This document shows positions 1-7,306 of a stretch of DNA of 64,000 nt, piece by piece (position 1 is the stretch's first letter; every line of letters starts with the position of its first letter). Source of the stretch: Maricaulis sp047308265. GTDB lineage: Bacteria > Pseudomonadota > Alphaproteobacteria > Caulobacterales > Maricaulaceae. The stretch covers positions 620,001 to 684,000 of the forward strand of contig NZ_JBKQWY010000001.1 of assembly GCF_047308265.1 (NCBI RefSeq), written 5' to 3'. A program made the translations under genes and the position numbers. The notes under the pieces were generated by a model. The model ran no database searches. It saw nothing but the letters and a program-made list of their open reading frames with translations, and was not told where the DNA came from.

Positions 1-288
1 CAGCTGGCCGTCGAGCGTATCGATCTGGACGATGTGGCCCGAGGCCGACTGGAGCAGTGGCTCGCCGAAGGGGGTGATGCAGACAGGGTGCATCCCGTCC
101 AGACCAAGCCAGGACCAGGCCGCCAGAACCTGGTCAAGCTGGGCGTCGTTGATTGGCAGGCAGAGTGCATCGAGGGGCGGCTGGCAAAGTCCGTTCCCTG
201 TTACTGCCTTGGCGTCAGACGTATTGGCAGTCAGAGAGCCCGGTTTTTGGCTGGCCTTGCGACCGGATTTACGAAACAACCCCAGCAT
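1..288 (-). CDS. DUF1851-like domain protein (partial, 5' end present)
   Basis: The reading frame opens at ATG (complement 286-288) and stays open for 96 codons to the window edge, so the C-terminal part is outside. A GAGGA ribosome site lies five bases before the start. The end of the visible part (LDGMHPVCITPFGEPLLQ, then SGHIVQIDTLDGQL) matches the repeated hydrophobic pattern of the DUF1851/Tdi1 C-terminal domain, in which a short sheet reads 'DLFGN-F--D-G-V--LD--TG'. Some members are immunity proteins of type VI effectors and others are housekeeping proteins of unknown role. The first 30 residues are basic and polar without a signal peptide, suggesting a cytosolic protein. The family assignment is by eye only. 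Confidence 0.55.
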   Translation of the reverse strand, partial: MLGLFRKSGRKASQKPGSLTANTSDAKAVTGNGLCQPPLDALCLPINDAQLDQVLAAWSWLGLDGMHPVCITPFGEPLLQSASGHIVQIDTLDGQL

Positions 289-307
289 GTGTCCTCGCCC
301 GTGTTAG

Positions 308-343
308 ACCTGCTTGTCCGTCCTATCGGATGGACAAGCAGGT
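308..343. terminator. Long inverted repeat between DUF1851 gene and AOX gene
   Basis: Arms 308-319 and 332-343 are perfect 12-base complements. A G-U pair and three further pairs extend the stem to about 16 bp with a 4-base loop. It sits 10 bases beyond the stop of the alternative oxidase gene and 20 bases before the next start on the same strand. No uridine run follows, so it may act as an RNA processing or stabilising hairpin instead of a true intrinsic terminator. Confidence 0.5.
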
Positions 344-353
344 GCCAATCCCT

Positions 354-1013
354 TCAGGCGACTTGCGCCTTGTCACGAGGTTTACGGGTCAATTGGTCTG
401 CATAGGCGTGATTTACATCACGATGGCCGGCCTCGTCTTCCCGAACGACCAGGATCACATCCCGAAGGCGGGCATTGTGGGGCAAATCCCAATAATCAAT
501 CGCGATCTGGGGAGCGGGGACGTTGTCATGTCGACCGGCATCGATTTCAGCGAGATACTGGGTGTAGCTGATGACCGCCTCTTCCTCGAAATACCCAACG
601 ACCCGGTGTGCGGTTCGGGGGGCAAACAGGTAGAGGAAGAAGTAGCAGTTGTAGAAAATGGCCTGGGTGACCATGATCACAATGCGTTCGAACAGGTTGG
701 GCTGGGCAATCTGGATGAACGTCATCAGATGCATGCGCTCATTCTCGGCTTCGTCCAGCAGGGTCCGGATCCATCCCTGGTCATCGCGGATACGGCGCAG
801 CGCCTTGAGGTGCTGGAGCAGACCGCCGACCATGCCGGGAACGGCTGCGACGGTTTCCAGAACCACCGCCCGGTGTCCATAGCGTTTCGCGAAGAAGCGA
901 TCGGCAAAGAAACGCAGCATTTTCACGAAGCCGAAGGCGATGCGGTCGCTCAATCCTTCCGGCTTGTGATGGACATCAATGTCAACGTTTAACCCTTCAA
1001 CTGGCTTGGTCAT
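354..1013 (-). CDS. aox: Alternative oxidase (AOX), cyanide-insensitive ubiquinol oxidase
   Basis: A 219-residue di-iron membrane-bound ubiquinol oxidase that passes electrons from ubiquinol to oxygen without pumping protons. All six expected iron ligands are visible: E53 in LETVA, E92 and H95 in NERMHL, a glutamate in FEEEA (about 143-144), and E194 and H197 in REDEAGHRDVNH. Hydrophobic helices at about 51-66 and 110-132 fit monotopic insertion in the inner membrane. Length is normal for bacterial AOX, which lacks the plant N-terminal extension. An AAGGAGGG-type ribosome site precedes the ATG. The next gene upstream on the same strand is COQ9, so the locus joins ubiquinone supply and ubiquinol oxidation. 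Bacterial AOX is often induced by nitric oxide or respiratory stress; an inverted repeat in the leader could be an operator. Confidence 0.93.
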   Translation of the reverse strand: MTKPVEGLNVDIDVHHKPEGLSDRIAFGFVKMLRFFADRFFAKRYGHRAVVLETVAAVPGMVGGLLQHLKALRRIRDDQGWIRTLLDEAENERMHLMTFIQIAQPNLFERIVIMVTQAIFYNCYFFLYLFAPRTAHRVVGYFEEEAVISYTQYLAEIDAGRHDNVPAPQIAIDYWDLPHNARLRDVILVVREDEAGHRDVNHAYADQLTRKPRDKAQVA

Positions 1014-1026
1014 GATGTGTCCCTCC

Positions 1027-1070
1027 TTCAGGACTAGATCTGACCCCTATATGGGCGACCAGGTCCTGAA
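1027..1070 (-). promoter_or_regulatory. Inverted repeat in AOX leader, possible operator or hairpin
   Basis: TTCAGGAC (1027-1034) and GTCCTGAA (1063-1070) are perfect complements separated by 28 bases, just upstream of the AOX ribosome site. The proximal arm lies about 5 bases from the Shine-Dalgarno, so a hairpin could affect translation; alternatively the arms could bind a dimeric regulator. The function is inferred. Confidence 0.35.
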
Positions 1071-1154
1071 ACGTAAGGTGACACAATCGCGCGCGTCGGC
1101 AAAGCGCACACAAAACTTATGGTCTATAGGGAGGGGTTGAGTCAGGTATTCCGG

Positions 1155-1832
1155 CTAGATCTGCGGGCCCTTGCCATAGCGCAATGTGCCCAGCATCTGG
1201 GCCACATCGGGTAGATCTCCGGTCATCTTATGGAATTGCGCTTTTGACTTCTCAAACGTCATCACATCCGCGATGCGCCGATCCAGGAAACCCCGGGCCT
1301 TGACCTTTTCGGGATCATCCTCGCTCAGCCAGCTGGCCAGCGTTGCGGTATAGACCGCGGAGAGGATGGTGCGTTTGGAGTAGAAATTGCCGTCAGTAGA
1401 TGTATCGCCAATCGCGCGCCAGATCATGTCGCTTGTGGCCCAGACCAGTTCGGCTCCGGTTTTGGCGGCATCGGGTAAGAGGAGGCGCGCGCGCGCCCGT
1501 CTGGCCGCTTCCTCGTGCGGGGCGAGGGCGGTCAGGCGCGACAGAACAGCCGAGGTCACCCGGTCGCGGATCTTCATCTGCCCCAGATCAAGCGCGGCGA
1601 TCTCGCCAGCCGCCACGTCATCGAGTGTTTTCGACCAGTAGGCGAGCAGGTCGATTTCCCCGCGCGGACAAGTCAGGGCGACGTCTCCAGGGCTCAAACC
1701 GGCCTCCCGGGCCGCCAATCGCACGGTCTTGGCGCTCCAGCCATCAAAGGTCGCATGTGGCAGAATCGCATCAAGCAGAGCGCGAAGACGCAGTTCCTGC
1801 TGGCTCAAGGTTTGGGAGTTTGTGCCGTTCAT
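1155..1832 (-). CDS. coq9: COQ9 family ubiquinone biosynthesis protein
   Basis: A 225-residue soluble protein of the COQ9 family, a TetR-like helical lipid-binding protein that assists COQ7-type hydroxylation in ubiquinone synthesis. The N-terminal region (about 12-60: LRALLDAILPHATFDGW, then SAKTVRLAAREAG) is the HTH-like module. The conserved centre includes W130 and the motif MIWRAIGDTSTDGNFYSKR, followed by TILSAVYTATLASWLSD-like helix, which carries the amphipathic membrane-binding surface in the family. The C-terminal part is the usual short tail. No signal peptide. It lies 142 bases upstream of AOX on the same strand and is divergent from rpsU. Shine-Dalgarno is weak, so the start is less sure than the identity. 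Confidence 0.9.
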   Translation of the reverse strand: MNGTNSQTLSQQELRLRALLDAILPHATFDGWSAKTVRLAAREAGLSPGDVALTCPRGEIDLLAYWSKTLDDVAAGEIAALDLGQMKIRDRVTSAVLSRLTALAPHEEAARRARARLLLPDAAKTGAELVWATSDMIWRAIGDTSTDGNFYSKRTILSAVYTATLASWLSEDDPEKVKARGFLDRRIADVMTFEKSKAQFHKMTGDLPDVAQMLGTLRYGKGPQI

Positions 1833-1985
1833 GCTTATAATGTAGCGCAGGCGGGCGATGCCGTCACCTCATGCACCTGTGCAGGACATATAGACTCATC
1901 GCCGCACCTCTGGTAAACGCCGCCGCTCTGGTGAACTTGCGACGTGGGGATGGGCCTCGCGTCCATACCTTAATGGAGAGAAACC

Positions 1986-2213
1986 ATCGTACAGATCGTT
2001 GTGCGCGACAATAATGTGGAGCAAGCGCTCCGCGCGCTGAAAAAGAAAATGCAGCGGGAAGGCACTTTCCGCGAAATGAAACGCCGCAATCATTTCGAAA
2101 AACCGTCCGAGAAAAAGGCACGTCAGAAGGCAGAAGCCATCCGCCGTGCGCGCAAGCTGGCTCGTAAACGTGCCCAGCGCGAAGGTCTGATCGGACGTCG
2201 CGGTCGTCGCTAA
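1986..2213 (+). CDS. rpsU: 30S ribosomal protein S21, apparently initiated at AUC
   Basis: A small basic protein of the 30S subunit, 75 residues if read from 1986. The sequence VRDNNVEQALRALKKKMQ then REG is the alphaproteobacterial S21 signature, and the tail is a typical arginine/lysine-rich helix. The family normally begins Met-Val-Gln-(Ile/Val). Here the codons ATC GTA CAG ATC align with it, so Met is encoded by ATC at 1986-1988. A strong GGAGAG ribosome site at 1975-1980 has ideal 5-base spacing to that ATC. The in-frame stop TAA at 1971 excludes any upstream start, and the first canonical start, GTG at 2001, is 20 bases from the ribosome site and would remove five conserved residues. 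A strong terminator follows the gene. Confidence 0.9.
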   Translation: MVQIVVRDNNVEQALRALKKKMQREGTFREMKRRNHFEKPSEKKARQKAEAIRRARKLARKRAQREGLIGRRGRR

Positions 2214-2244
2214 GGTTCGCCAGAATCTGCGATTTAAATGAAAG

Positions 2245-2280
2245 ACGCCGTTCCCGAGGGCGGGAGCGGCGTTCTTTTGT
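2245..2280 (+). terminator. Rho-independent terminator of rpsU
   Basis: An 11-bp GC-rich stem (2245-2255 with 2262-2272, one G-U pair) and a 6-base loop are followed by TCTTTTGTT. It lies 31 bases after the rpsU stop. Confidence 0.88.
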
Positions 2281-2360
2281 TGTCCAGTGATCTTTGGGCA
2301 ATGATCGGACAGAGACCAAGACGACATGTGACGGTCTTCTCTGGCGTGTCGCGGGTAAGT

Positions 2361-2960
2361 CTAGCGCGACAGCGCCTCTTCGACCTCCCAGAGTGTATCC
2401 TTGCCGAAATAATGTTCCTCGCCCACAAAATGCGAGGGCAGGCCAAACAGGCCCCGTTCGATCGCCGCCTCCGTTAGGGTGATCAGCTTCTTTTTGATCG
2501 ACATGCCCGACGCACGCTCGGCGAGCTGTGCGCCGTCCAGACCGGATGCGGTCAATGCCGCAATGGCTGTGTCCCTGTCTCCCATATTCTTGGGGTCTTC
2601 CCACATGTGATGAAAGCCAGCCGACATGAAGGCGTCGAGTTGGTTGTCTTCCTGTGCCGCCACGGCCATGCGCATCATCAAGAGGGTGTTGACGGGAAAG
2701 TGCGGGTTGAAAGTGAATTCTGTAATCTTGTGCCGCTCCATGAAGCGGTGCATCTCGCGCTGGGTGTAGTCGAGTTTTGAACTGACATGACCAAAAGTCA
2801 TCAAGGGGGGCTGATTGCCCGTGGCCTTGAAGATCCCGCCCAGCAGAACCGGGTGATAGCGGATTGTGGCCCCGGTGCGCTGCGCGATGCCCGGCAGGAC
2901 CCGCCAGGCGAGATAGGCGTTCGGACTGCCAAAATCGAAGTAAGCGTCAATCGTTTTCAT
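2361..2960 (-). CDS. 2-hydroxychromene-2-carboxylate isomerase / kappa-class GST (DsbA fold)
   Basis: A 199-residue thioredoxin-fold enzyme of the DsbA/kappa-GST group. The N-terminus MKTIDAYFDFGSPNAYLAWR carries the family's F-D-x-x-S-P-x-(A/T)-Y signature, with S12 as the glutathione-activating serine. The helical insert includes the typical H..MW..P.. and GL(D/P)... segments, and the C-terminus has the GLFGLPSHFVGEEHYFG(K) loop that closes the fold. Known members isomerise 2-hydroxychromene-2-carboxylate in naphthalene catabolism or act as general glutathione-dependent isomerases. Its ATG overlaps the stop of the SDR gene upstream by one base (TAATG), so the two are translationally coupled. 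No other aromatic catabolic gene is nearby, so the natural substrate is open. Confidence 0.85.
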   Translation of the reverse strand: MKTIDAYFDFGSPNAYLAWRVLPGIAQRTGATIRYHPVLLGGIFKATGNQPPLMTFGHVSSKLDYTQREMHRFMERHKITEFTFNPHFPVNTLLMMRMAVAAQEDNQLDAFMSAGFHHMWEDPKNMGDRDTAIAALTASGLDGAQLAERASGMSIKKKLITLTEAAIERGLFGLPSHFVGEEHYFGKDTLWEVEEALSR

Positions 2961-3703
2961 TACCAGGTCTCCCCATAGGGCCGTAGATCCATTTCAAAGG
3001 TCCAGGCGTCGCGTTTTTGCTGGTGCAGGGCCCAATAGGCCTCAGCGATCGAGGCAGGGTCCATGAGGACGTCGGGCGGCAGGGTCGCGACAGCGTCATC
3101 GCCATGGGTGGCGCGGATGCGATCCCGGACAAAGGCGGTATCAACGCCCGCATCCACAACCAGATGCGCGACGTGAATGTTTTTAGGACCTAGTTCGCGG
3201 GCCATGGACTGGGCTAGCAGGCGCAAACCGCCTTTTGCGCTGGCAAAGGCCGCGAAACCCGCCCCACCCCTCAGGCTGGCTGTGGCACCGGTGAAGAAGA
3301 TCGACCCTCGACCCCGCTCCAGCATAATGCGGGCTGCCTCTCTTCCTGCCAGGAAGCCGGTCTTGCATGCCATTTCCCAGACCTTGAAAAACACACGCTC
3401 GGTGGTGTCGAGCAGCGGGAAGTGAACATTGGCACCGGTATTGGCGATGACCACGTCCAGCGGGGCCGCCGCGTGGGCCGCCCCCAGAAACTCGACCACC
3501 TGGTCTTCCTGTCGGGCATCCAGGGCGCGCGCGATACAGGTTCCACCCGCCGCTTCGATCTCTGCTTTGAGCGGTTCCAGCTTCTCGGCATTTCGGCGAC
3601 CCAGCACGACGGTGAATCCCTCTGCCGCGAATTTGCGTGCGATGGCGGCCCCGATGAAGTCGCCCGCGCCGATAATCGCGCAACTGGCCTGGCCTTGGCC
3701 CAT
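2960..3703 (-). CDS. SDR-family oxidoreductase with Phe in place of catalytic Tyr
   Basis: A 247-residue short-chain dehydrogenase/reductase. The N-terminal nucleotide-binding loop is AIIGAGDFIG (about 9-18), followed by LGRR (35-37), which favours NADP. NTG at 88-90 is the NNAG-like stabilising motif. The expected catalytic YxxxK is FASAK at F153-K157, so the proton-donating tyrosine is absent. I believe a recognised SDR subfamily shares this FAxAK form, so it may be a family trait and not a mutation. The start was set at the ATG at 3703, with GGGGAGAG just before it; an adjacent ATG at 3706 is also possible and longer upstream starts lack a ribosome site. It forms an operon with the isomerase and is divergent from the HxlR regulator. 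Confidence 0.82.
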   Translation of the reverse strand: MGQGQASCAIIGAGDFIGAAIARKFAAEGFTVVLGRRNAEKLEPLKAEIEAAGGTCIARALDARQEDQVVEFLGAAHAAAPLDVVIANTGANVHFPLLDTTERVFFKVWEMACKTGFLAGREAARIMLERGRGSIFFTGATASLRGGAGFAAFASAKGGLRLLAQSMARELGPKNIHVAHLVVDAGVDTAFVRDRIRATHGDDAVATLPPDVLMDPASIAEAYWALHQQKRDAWTFEMDLRPYGETW

Positions 3704-3706
3704 CAT

Positions 3707-3764
3707 CTCTCTCCCCGTAAATCTTATAATAAAACTAACTAAGTCTTGAAAATGAACTGAGTCA
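3707..3764. promoter_or_regulatory. AT-rich divergent promoter region between SDR operon and HxlR gene
   Basis: This 58-base gap is markedly AT-rich against its surroundings (runs such as ATCTTATAATAAAACTAAC) and must contain both divergent promoters. HxlR regulators commonly control a neighbouring divergent gene, so the operator is probably here, but I could not define a convincing palindrome. Confidence 0.4.
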
Positions 3765-4229
3765 ATGAGAAAACCGGGCATGCGTTGGAATGAACTCAAA
3801 GATCAACCCTGTTCCCTCTCACGGACCTTGGCTGTCATCGGTGATCGCTGGACCTTGATGGTGCTGCGAGACGCCTTCATGCGTATCCGTCGGTTCGAGG
3901 ACTTTCACGCCAGCCTGGGTATTGCCCGCCGGGTGCTGACAGAACGCCTGAGCTTGCTGGTCGAAGAGGGAGTGATGGAAAAGCGTGCCTACCAAGAACG
4001 CCCGGTGCGCTACGAGTATCGGCTCACACAAAAAGGGCTGGATCTCTATCCAGCCCTGCTTGCGCTCTTGCATTGGGGTGACGTGCACTATGGAGGCGAG
4101 AAGGGGCCGCCGGTCCTGCGAACCCATGCCGTGTGCGGCCACGACTTCCAGCCGGTGACAACCTGTTCGGAGTGCGGCGAAGCCATCGACCCCAAACAGG
4201 TCATCCCGCGCTGGAATGAGGCCTATTGA
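3765..4229 (+). CDS. HxlR-family winged-helix transcriptional regulator
   Basis: A 154-residue regulator. Residues 7-105 are a complete HxlR domain: MRWNELKDQPCSLSRTLAVI, then GDRWTLMVLRDAFM, the recognition region FEDFHASLGIARRVLTERL, and the wing GVMEKRAYQERPVRYEYRLT. The cysteine at 16 lies where redox- or electrophile-sensing members carry a reactive cysteine. The C-terminal extension has C-x(n)-C-x-x-C (VCGHDF, CSECGE), a possible small zinc site common in this HxlR subgroup. An alternative ATG at 3780 matches the usual family N-terminus better; neither start has a strong ribosome site. It is divergent from the SDR/isomerase pair, which it probably regulates. Its 3' end overlaps the convergent ABC permease gene by 7 bases. 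Confidence 0.88.
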   Translation: MRKPGMRWNELKDQPCSLSRTLAVIGDRWTLMVLRDAFMRIRRFEDFHASLGIARRVLTERLSLLVEEGVMEKRAYQERPVRYEYRLTQKGLDLYPALLALLHWGDVHYGGEKGPPVLRTHAVCGHDFQPVTTCSECGEAIDPKQVIPRWNEAY

Positions 4230-5617
4230 GCCTTGCGGCCAAAGCGGAACCAGTTCTTCACCGTGTCCTGATTGGCCTGGTTCAGGGCGCCCATGCGGAA
4301 CATTACACCCGATCCCCAGATCATGAAGCCGGCGAAGGCGATCATGACCACAGTCGTGGCGATAAGTTCGACAAGCGGCGGATCCTGGGCGAGGCGAGCC
4401 AGCATGATGAAGGGCGTCCAGAGCGGGACCCAGCTGGCAAACTGCAGGATGGGCGAGTCCGGCGATTCCAGAGCCATCATGACGAGGAAGAGCGGTACCA
4501 TCATCACTAGCATCATCGGGCTCATCAGGGTCTGGGCGTCCTGGAGAGTCTCGCACAGCGCGCCGATGGACAGGAACAACGCCCCGTACATCAAATACCC
4601 GATCACGAAATAGCCCAGGGCCGGTAGAAGAAGGCCCGGATTGAAGATCGCAGCCAGGACGTCGGCGGCAGGAAGATCAGCCGTCGCTGCGGCCTGTTGG
4701 ACCGCGATACCGCCTCCCAGGGCCAGACAGACCCAGAACAGCAGCAAGGTTGCTGAGACCGCGGCAACACCCAGCAGCTTGCCCAGCAGGATCTCATGGT
4801 GACGACTGGAGGCCATCATCATCTCCAGCACCTTGTTGCCTTTCTCTTCGATCATCGCCGAGAGCAGCATGTTGACCACGGAGAAGATGATCACCCAGAG
4901 GATGAAGGCGACCGCGATGCCAACAAAGACCGGAATGCGCTCGGCATCTGTGACTTCGGCCTGTTCTGCAGCCCGTTCCGGATTGAGTTCACGCACCAGC
5001 GGACGCAATTCCTCAACAGCATCCAGAATGGCCGGAGACACCCCTTCTGCCAGCAGCCGGGTGTCCTGCATGTGGGCCTGGAGTGCACGCCGGATATCGG
5101 AGCGCAAATTGCTATCGGTCAGATTGGTGGACCAGTAATCGACTTCAATTCCGGCCTCGGCGGACCCGCGGATCAGGATGGCCGCGAAAAGGGGTTGTGG
5201 ACCGTCTGAGGTCTCGACCAGACGCTCGCCCAGCAGATAGGGGCGAAGACTGTCGAGATCGCTGACACCGGGATCGACACGCCGATAGCGATTATCGCCC
5301 AGCTGCGGCAGCTGCGCGTCCATTGCGGCCTGGGCCTGGGGCGGTAGGTCGCCCATCAATTCCTCGGTCATTTCCCGAACGGCCTCGGCCTGTTCGGCAC
5401 GGGCGGCTTCCAGGCCAGCAAAGACTGCGGCTTCCAGCTCGCCCCCGCTCTCATCGATGAGGGCATAATAACGGGTGGGCTGGGAGTTCTCGATTAGCAT
5501 CGGGAGGCCAAAACCCAGCGCCATGAACATGGGAACGGATGCCAGGGACAGCCAGAACCCCCAAGTGGCGACATAGGACAGGAATTCGCGGCGGGCTATG
5601 AGATAGATGGCGCGCAT
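4223..5617 (-). CDS. ABC-2 family transporter permease (NatB-like)
   Basis: A 464-residue inner-membrane permease. One membrane helix near the N-terminus (about 15-40, FLSYVATWGFWLSLASVPMF) is followed by a long extracytoplasmic domain (about 45-225). Five further helices occupy the C-terminal half, including FVGIAVAFILWVIIFSVVNML and the conserved EEKGNKVLEMMMAS amphipathic element typical of ABC-2 exporters of the NatB/YhaP group. It starts one base inside the stop of the ATPase gene upstream (TGATG), so the two form a translationally coupled exporter. The substrate cannot be told from sequence; relatives export sodium, lantibiotics or other compounds. Confidence 0.88.
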   Translation of the reverse strand: MRAIYLIARREFLSYVATWGFWLSLASVPMFMALGFGLPMLIENSQPTRYYALIDESGGELEAAVFAGLEAARAEQAEAVREMTEELMGDLPPQAQAAMDAQLPQLGDNRYRRVDPGVSDLDSLRPYLLGERLVETSDGPQPLFAAILIRGSAEAGIEVDYWSTNLTDSNLRSDIRRALQAHMQDTRLLAEGVSPAILDAVEELRPLVRELNPERAAEQAEVTDAERIPVFVGIAVAFILWVIIFSVVNMLLSAMIEEKGNKVLEMMMASSRHHEILLGKLLGVAAVSATLLLFWVCLALGGGIAVQQAAATADLPAADVLAAIFNPGLLLPALGYFVIGYLMYGALFLSIGALCETLQDAQTLMSPMMLVMMVPLFLVMMALESPDSPILQFASWVPLWTPFIMLARLAQDPPLVELIATTVVMIAFAGFMIWGSGVMFRMGALNQANQDTVKNWFRFGRKAQ

Positions 5618-6573
5618 CAGACAGTCTCCTCGGTCGCCTGGCCACTGGATTCAACAAGGTGGACAAACACATCATGCAGGTGAGCCCGCACCGGTTCGAA
5701 CCGGGCGAGCTTGATATTGGCTTCCACACAGGCTTTGAGCACATCCTGGGCATCAACACCGGGTTTCAGATCGATGCGCCAGCGCCACACACCGCTGACG
5801 CCTTCATTGTCACCAATCTCCTCGCGGACGACCTCGCCGAGACCACCAAGCAGGTTGGACAGGTCTGTGTCATCAGCCACTTCGAGGATCACCCGGCGCG
5901 GAACCTGGGCGAGGGCTTCAGGCACCGTGCCGTCAAACACTTTGCGACCCTGATTGATCAGGATGATCTGGTCACACAGACGTTCGGCGTGTTCCATGAC
6001 ATGGGTGGAGAACAGGACGGTGCGACCGGCATTGAGCTGGGCGCGGACGACATTTTCCAATACCATCTGGTTGACCGGGTCGAGACCGGAGAAGGGTTCG
6101 TCCAGAATGATGAATTCCGGCTCGTGGATGAGCGTGGAGATGATCTGAACCTTCTGGGCCATGCCCTTGGAGAGGGTTTTGACCTTCTGGTCCGCGACAC
6201 CGCCCAGCTCGAACTGTTCCAGCATGGCCAGACCCAGCTCGCGGGCACGACCGGGTGGGACACCTTTGAGGCGGGCGAAGAAGACGATCACATCGATTAC
6301 CTTCATCTTACGGTAGATACCGCGCTCTTCCGGCAGGAAACCGACACGATCGAGAATGCGAGTATCGGGGCGTTTGCCAAACAGGCTCACGGAACCGGTG
6401 TCGGGGGACAGAATTCCCAATGACATCCGGAGTGAGGTGGATTTTCCGGCGCCGTTCGGGCCCAAAAACCCGGTGATCGTGCCACGTTTGACGTTGAAAC
6501 TGACGTCCCGGACAGCCTGCTTGGCCTTGAAGGCCTTTGAGACATTGTCCAGGGACAGAATGGTCTCACCCAT
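5617..6573 (-). CDS. ABC transporter ATP-binding protein (NatA-like)
   Basis: A 318-residue ATPase partnering the ABC-2 permease. Walker A is GPNGAGKST (about residues 38-46), the signature is LSKGMAQK, Walker B is FIILDEPFSGLDP, and the H-loop is STHVMEHAE. The roughly 80 residues after the nucleotide-binding domain form the C-terminal extension typical of NatA/ABC-2 exporters (DUF4162-like). The start chosen at 6573 has GGGAGGG seven bases upstream; a longer version from 6642 lacks a ribosome site and adds non-conserved residues. It is first gene of the two-gene exporter operon. Confidence 0.9.
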   Translation of the reverse strand: MGETILSLDNVSKAFKAKQAVRDVSFNVKRGTITGFLGPNGAGKSTSLRMSLGILSPDTGSVSLFGKRPDTRILDRVGFLPEERGIYRKMKVIDVIVFFARLKGVPPGRARELGLAMLEQFELGGVADQKVKTLSKGMAQKVQIISTLIHEPEFIILDEPFSGLDPVNQMVLENVVRAQLNAGRTVLFSTHVMEHAERLCDQIILINQGRKVFDGTVPEALAQVPRRVILEVADDTDLSNLLGGLGEVVREEIGDNEGVSGVWRWRIDLKPGVDAQDVLKACVEANIKLARFEPVRAHLHDVFVHLVESSGQATEETV

Positions 6574-6678
6574 ATTCACCCTCCCTGCGATATGAAGCGC
6601 AAACCTAGATCCCGCAATCGGGCGAGGCCAGCGGAATTGCACACCTGCCGCGTCCCGCCCTCTGCAAGCGGGTCGGGA

Positions 6679-7233
6679 TCAGCGCGGGGTATACCCCGCC
6701 AGTCGCAGGATGGCGCGCAGGGCCTCGTCGCCGGGCGAAGCGAGCTTGAGGAGTTCGGCATAGGGTTCGCCGCCCAGTTTGAGGCAGGTCGCAAAGGCGG
6801 GTTCAGTCTTGAGACCTTGACGTTTGGCCCGTGTCACATCGAGACGCAGACGATCTTCAGCCAGCCGCAATAGCCGGTCTTCCGCCAGCCAGTGGATGTA
6901 GCTCTCATGGGATTCGACCGGTCGGGCCCGGCCATAGATCTCGACGGGCAGATCATCGAGATTGAAGCGGGCGATGATCGAGGCCTCGCCGGCATGCAGG
7001 TTGGGGCTCACTTCAAAACCGTCATGCTTGGAAAACGCGTCCGTAAGCCGCGCCTGAAAACTGTCGAGATCAGGGCTGGCACAACAACAGATATCGGCGT
7101 CCGCGCCCGGACCGTGAATGTCCAGTGGGATCGAGCCCACCCAGCGCGGATCAAACCCACTCAGTGCATCAAACACGTTCGCGCTCGCCAGCCGGGAGCG
7201 AGCGATGTCGATATCTATTCGGTCTGTCTGCAT
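6679..7233 (-). CDS. DUF4269 domain protein (nucleotidyltransferase-like fold)
   Basis: A protein of about 184 residues matching DUF4269. Visible family features are the start WVGSIPLDIHGPGADADICC, which resembles the G-S/T...D-x-D core of the polymerase-beta nucleotidyltransferase fold, then ARFNLDDLPVEIYGRARPV, and the C-terminal AKRQGLKTEPAFATCL(K)L. The biological role of this family is not known to me. I used the ATG at 7233; a TTG at 7269 would add 12 residues, and neither start has a clear ribosome site. The gene is divergent from the DUF6265 gene with a short shared control region. Confidence 0.8.
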   Translation of the reverse strand: MQTDRIDIDIARSRLASANVFDALSGFDPRWVGSIPLDIHGPGADADICCCASPDLDSFQARLTDAFSKHDGFEVSPNLHAGEASIIARFNLDDLPVEIYGRARPVESHESYIHWLAEDRLLRLAEDRLRLDVTRAKRQGLKTEPAFATCLKLGGEPYAELLKLASPGDEALRAILRLAGYTPR

Positions 7234-7306
7234 GGCGGGCGGTGTGAACCGTTTTGCTTGGACGGTCAAGCAGGGCTGGAGTAGGAAGAAACGGGGAGGA
7301 TGTCAC

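Noticed and set aside
1864..2604. 246-codon minus-strand frame across rpsU and its terminator
   Set aside because: It runs through rpsU and the intrinsic terminator and encodes a low-complexity Arg/Ser/Pro product.
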